Translations under genes and position numbers: made by a program
Shown here: positions 23,409 through 26,021 of the stretch, in pieces
Numbering within the stretch: position 1 is the first letter of the stretch
Layout: every line of letters begins with the position of its first letter
Notes under the pieces: model-generated
Told to the model about the DNA's origin: nothing
The model's input: only the letters and a program-made list of their open reading frames with translations
Database searches by the model: none
From: an uncultured Ellagibacter sp.
GTDB lineage: Bacteria; Actinomycetota; Coriobacteriia; Coriobacteriales; Eggerthellaceae
Reading direction: 5' to 3'
Assembly (NCBI GenBank): GCA_934654815.1
Contig: CAKUGU010000035.1
Coordinates: 1-26,021 of the forward strand
DNA length: 26,021 bases

Positions 23409-23903
23409 CTACTTCCTACATCGAGCGAGAAGGCAGACTGCAGTGGCTGATATGCCCTCTTCGCGGCCCTCGAAGCCCAAGTGCTCGGTGGTCGTCGCCT
23501 TCACGCCGACGTTCTCGGCGGAAATGCCCATCGCGCGCGCGAGGTTTTCGCGCATCTGATCGCGATACGGGGAAAGCTTCGGCGCCTGGGCGGCGATGAC
23601 ACTGTCGACGTCGATGATGTCGTAACCGCGTTCGCGCACGAGGTCGGCGACCGCAGCGAGCAGCTTGAGCGAGTCAGCCCCCTCGTACGCCGGGTCGGTG
23701 TCGGGGAAGAGCTTGCCGATGTCGCCGCCGCGGATGCCGCCCAAAAGCGCGTCGGCGACAGCATGCGCAAGCACATCGGCGTCGGAGTGGCCGAGCAGTC
23801 CCTTCGTGTGGGGAATGTCGACCCCGCCCAAAATGAGCTTGCGTCCTTCCGCGAAAGCGTGGACGTCCATGCCCTGGCCGATTCGCAAATCCTTAGGATC
23901 CAT
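23409..23903 (-). CDS. ispF: 2-C-methyl-D-erythritol 2,4-cyclodiphosphate synthase
   Basis: IspF closes the cyclodiphosphate ring in the MEP isoprenoid pathway. The 164-residue protein has the expected length. Zinc ligands are Asp13, His15 (GMDVHAF) and His47 (GHSDADVLAHAVADALLGG), and the substrate loop is TTTEHLGFEGREEGISA, close to the family consensus. Its ATG lies four bases after the ispD stop, with a GAGGAG ribosome site reaching into the end of ispD, so the genes are translationally linked. Confidence 0.97.
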   Translation of the reverse strand: MDPKDLRIGQGMDVHAFAEGRKLILGGVDIPHTKGLLGHSDADVLAHAVADALLGGIRGGDIGKLFPDTDPAYEGADSLKLLAAVADLVRERGYDIIDVDSVIAAQAPKLSPYRDQMRENLARAMGISAENVGVKATTTEHLGFEGREEGISATAVCLLARCRK

Positions 23904-23907
23904 AGGG

Positions 23908-24750
23908 CTACTCCTCGGGCTGCTTCAAGTAGAGCGCGCGGACGGCCGCCGCGAGCATCATGTAGTCTTCGGGGACGGTAAGCTTGATGTTGTTGCGCTT
24001 GCCCTCGACGACGAGCACCTTGCCGCCCAAACGCTCGATAAGCGAGGAGTCGTCGGTGCCGACGAAGCCGTCGGACAGCGCGCTCGCATGGGCGCGACGG
24101 TAGATTCCCGTGCGGAAGACCTGGGGCGTTTGCGCATCCCAGAAAACACGGCGGTCGGGCGTTCCCATGATGACGCCGTCTTCGACGATCTTGAGCGTAT
24201 CGACGGCCGGATGGCCCACGATGACGCCATCGCAGTCGATGTTGCCCTTGCACGTGTTGATGGTGTGCAGGATGAGCTCGGGGGAAATAAGCGGGCGGGC
24301 GCCGTCGTGCAGCACGACGAACTCGTACTCGTCGCCGACATACTCGAGTCCCGAGAACGCCGATTCCTGGCGCGAGGGGCCGGCGGGCGCGACGACGATG
24401 GGTGTCACGAACGGGAACGGGTTGATGGCGCGGTTGAGGTATTCCTCCTGGCGGTCCTCCGGGCACACGATGACGATGAGCCCCACATCGCCCACCGCGT
24501 CGAACGCCTCGGCCGACCAGGTGAGGATAGGCTTCCCGGCGATTTCGACGAGCTGCTTGCCGCCTTCGTGGCCGAAGCGCTCGCCCGAACCGCCGGCCAG
24601 GATGATGGCCGCCGTCTTCGGCTTGGGGTCGACGACCCCCTGAAGCCCGCTTACCGTCTGGGACAGCGCATCGAAGTCGAGATCGTCGAACATCGTCTCG
24701 GGCGCGTCGAGCACCGAGGGCGAATAGATGGGATCGATCGTTTTCGGCAT
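23908..24750 (-). CDS. ispD: 2-C-methyl-D-erythritol 4-phosphate cytidylyltransferase
   Basis: IspD attaches CMP to methylerythritol phosphate in the MEP pathway. The nucleotide-binding motif is LAGGSGERFG (51-60) with Lys65 (GGKQLVEIAGKPI). Other motifs are VLHDGARPLISPELI and TPQVFRTGIYRRAH, then TDDSSLIERLGG. The protein is 280 residues, longer than the usual 230-240, because about 45 residues precede the catalytic domain. This leader (MPKTIDPIYSPSVLDAPE...) is acidic and not recognised. The ATG at 24750 has GAGGAAGGG upstream, which supports the extension being translated. It heads the ispD-ispF-cysE-cysS series. Confidence 0.95.
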   Translation of the reverse strand: MPKTIDPIYSPSVLDAPETMFDDLDFDALSQTVSGLQGVVDPKPKTAAIILAGGSGERFGHEGGKQLVEIAGKPILTWSAEAFDAVGDVGLIVIVCPEDRQEEYLNRAINPFPFVTPIVVAPAGPSRQESAFSGLEYVGDEYEFVVLHDGARPLISPELILHTINTCKGNIDCDGVIVGHPAVDTLKIVEDGVIMGTPDRRVFWDAQTPQVFRTGIYRRAHASALSDGFVGTDDSSLIERLGGKVLVVEGKRNNIKLTVPEDYMMLAAAVRALYLKQPEE

Positions 24751-25042
24751 GAGGCCCTTCCTCTCTTGAAGCTTGCCGCGCGACTGCAACGCCGCAGCCC
24801 GAGCAAGCGCATAGTTTGTTGCTTATTTTACGGCAACCCCCGCACAAGCGGGGACATTCCCCGTAACAAGTTGGAAGGGAGCAACAGAAACGAGCGACAG
24901 AAGGATTCGCATCGCGCCTACCGCTCTCAAATTTATCCAAAGTCGCCGATTGGTATAAATTTCACGGCATTATCGGGCTGAAATTTCTACTCCGGGCATT
25001 TATCGGAAGCGAGAACCCGTCAGACGAAAGCTTCTCCGGCAG
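24751..25042 (-). other. Leader and promoter region of the ispD series
   Basis: The gap before ispD, together with the clpC terminator, is 368 bp. A candidate promoter on the minus strand is TTGCCG (24831-24836), 17 bp, TATGCG (24808-24813), of moderate quality. Around 24828-24866 three nested inverted repeats occur: outer TTACGG / CCGTAA, and two mutually exclusive inner hairpins, CCCCGC / GCGGGG and CGGGGA / TCCCCG. Further upstream an AT-rich stretch (24929-25012) contains the dyad AAATTTCA / TGAAATTT (24957-24964 and 24979-24986). No gene was seen. Confidence 0.45.
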
Positions 25043-25076
25043 CAAAAAAGCCGGGCGCTTTGGGAAGCGTCCGGCT
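25043..25076 (-). terminator. Terminator after clpC
   Basis: An 11-bp stem GCCGGACGCTT / AAGCGCCCGGC (one mismatch) with loop CCCA is followed on the minus strand by TTTTTT. It lies about 44 bp after the clpC stop. Confidence 0.95.
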
Positions 25077-25118
25077 TTGCATGCCTGAATAGTCTTGCCC
25101 GCTCGCTGCGGTTCGCCG

Positions 25119-26021
25119 CTAGTCAGCGGCACCGCCCGATGCGGCTCCACCGGAGCTCGGCAGGCCAGCGTGGCCGAGGTCGTAGTTCGTGAGCAGAAGC
25201 TCGGCGTCGCGCGCGATGCTGTCGCGCTTGCGCGGCTCGGGGATGGCCCCCGACCCCTGGGTGAACACGAGCTCCTTGCCCGTCTCGTCGACGTCGACGT
25301 CGACGATCGAGCCGCTCTGCCACTTGCCTTCGAGGATCTGCTCGGACAGCGGGTCCTCGAGCATGCGCTGGATGGCGCGACGTAAAGGACGCGCGCCGTA
25401 CGTGGTGTCGGTGCCCTCCTTCGCGATGAGCGCCGTCGCCGCCGGCGTCAGGTTGATCGACATGTTCTGCGCGATCATGCGCTCGCGCAGGTCGGCAACC
25501 ATGAGGTCGACGATCTGGGCGATCTGCTCGGCCGTGAGCGACTTGAACACGATGATCTCGTCGATACGGTTCAGGAACTCGGGCCTGAAGAGCTTCTTCA
25601 TCTCGGCCATGACACGGCTCTTGATTTCCTTGTCGGAAAGGCCGTTCTGGCCCGCCCCGGCAAAGCCGAGCGGCGTGGTTTGCGCGATCTCGCGCGCGCC
25701 GACGTTCGAGGTCATGATGATGACCGTGTTGCGGAAGTCGACGGTGCGGCCCTGCGCATCGGTCAGGCGCCCCTCCTCCAGGATCTGAAGCAGGATGTTG
25801 AACACATCAGGATGTGCCTTCTCGATCTCGTCGAAGAGCACGACCGAGTACGGGCGCTGGCGCACGGCCTTCGTGAGCTGGCCGCCCTCGTCGAAACCGA
25901 CGTACCCCGGAGGCGAACCGACGAGGCGGCTCACGCTGTGCTTTTCCATGTACTCGGACATGTCGAAGCTGATGAGCGCGTCCTCGGAGTTGAACAGGAA
26001 CTCGGCGAGCGCCTTGGAAAG
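25119..26021 (-). CDS. clpC: ATP-dependent Clp protease ATP-binding subunit ClpC (5' part outside window)
   Basis: The visible 300 codons are the C-terminal half of the second AAA+ ring of a ClpC/ClpA-type unfoldase, which feeds proteins to ClpP. The frame is open to the window edge without its start. Motifs are SFDMSEYMEKHSVSRLVG and PPGYVGFDEGG, Walker B VVLFDEIEKAHPDV, sensor 1 IIMTSNVGA, the arginine-finger region RPEFLNRIDE and sensor 2 YGARPLRR. The protein ends in a tail rich in Gly, Ala and Ser (GLPSSGGAASGGAAD), not part of the conserved fold. A strong terminator separates it from ispD. ClpC is favoured over ClpB because of its sequence style and downstream genes. Confidence 0.93.
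   Translation of the reverse strand, partial: LSKALAEFLFNSEDALISFDMSEYMEKHSVSRLVGSPPGYVGFDEGGQLTKAVRQRPYSVVLFDEIEKAHPDVFNILLQILEEGRLTDAQGRTVDFRNTVIIMTSNVGAREIAQTTPLGFAGAGQNGLSDKEIKSRVMAEMKKLFRPEFLNRIDEIIVFKSLTAEQIAQIVDLMVADLRERMIAQNMSINLTPAATALIAKEGTDTTYGARPLRRAIQRMLEDPLSEQILEGKWQSGSIVDVDVDETGKELVFTQGSGAIPEPRKRDSIARDAELLLTNYDLGHAGLPSSGGAASGGAAD

Noticed and set aside
23665..24981. A 438-codon open frame on the + strand
   Set aside because: Antisense shadow of ispD and ispF, with no recognisable protein features.

Overview
The window is high-GC bacterial DNA with closely spaced genes and AT-rich promoters. It most resembles a chromosomal segment of an actinobacterium of the class Coriobacteriia, Eggerthellaceae-like. 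That placement is an inference from protein style and gene content: an EF-G paralogue, a ModD/TOBE/HTH-PBP molybdenum set, a GCS2-type glutamate-cysteine ligase, and ispD-ispF-cysE-cysS lying downstream of clpC. No rRNA or other marker here settles the genus. No phage genes, transposase or CRISPR array was seen.

Left part (1-8311): the arginine genes argC and argJ run leftward, with argJ cut by the window edge. A glutamate-cysteine ligase and an FKBP-type prolyl isomerase run rightward from a palindrome-bearing promoter. Then come three leftward genes: a small two-helix membrane protein, a membrane protein that looks like two fused SpoVA-type domains, and an EF-G-like GTPase with an altered guanine-specificity motif.

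Middle part (8312-19504): an aldo/keto reductase and a Tat/lipoprotein-type flavodoxin form a leftward operon that ends in a GNAT acetyltransferase remnant. A divergent MerR regulator faces it across a textbook 19-bp-spacer MerR promoter. Next is a probable molybdenum/tungsten neighbourhood: ModD, an MtaD-like deaminase, a helix-turn-helix protein fused to a periplasmic-binding-like domain, and a double-TOBE molbindin. The intergenic space between the last two holds a 27-bp imperfect inverted repeat around a terminator hairpin. A MetE/YxjG-like methyltransferase, a LysR regulator, a tRNA-Ala(GGC), an Mrp/ApbC ATPase and a small orphan protein follow.

Right part (19650-26021): a leftward housekeeping series consists of clpC (5' end outside the window), ispD, ispF, cysE, cysS and a U32-family protein. 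It links isoprenoid precursor synthesis (MEP pathway), cysteine synthesis and cysteinyl-tRNA formation. Strong intrinsic terminators separate clpC from ispD and cysS from the U32 gene.

The points most worth following are the MerR operator/promoter, the tandem SpoVA-like protein, the 27-bp inverted repeat and the putative molybdate regulon. Most genes are ordinary core metabolism.
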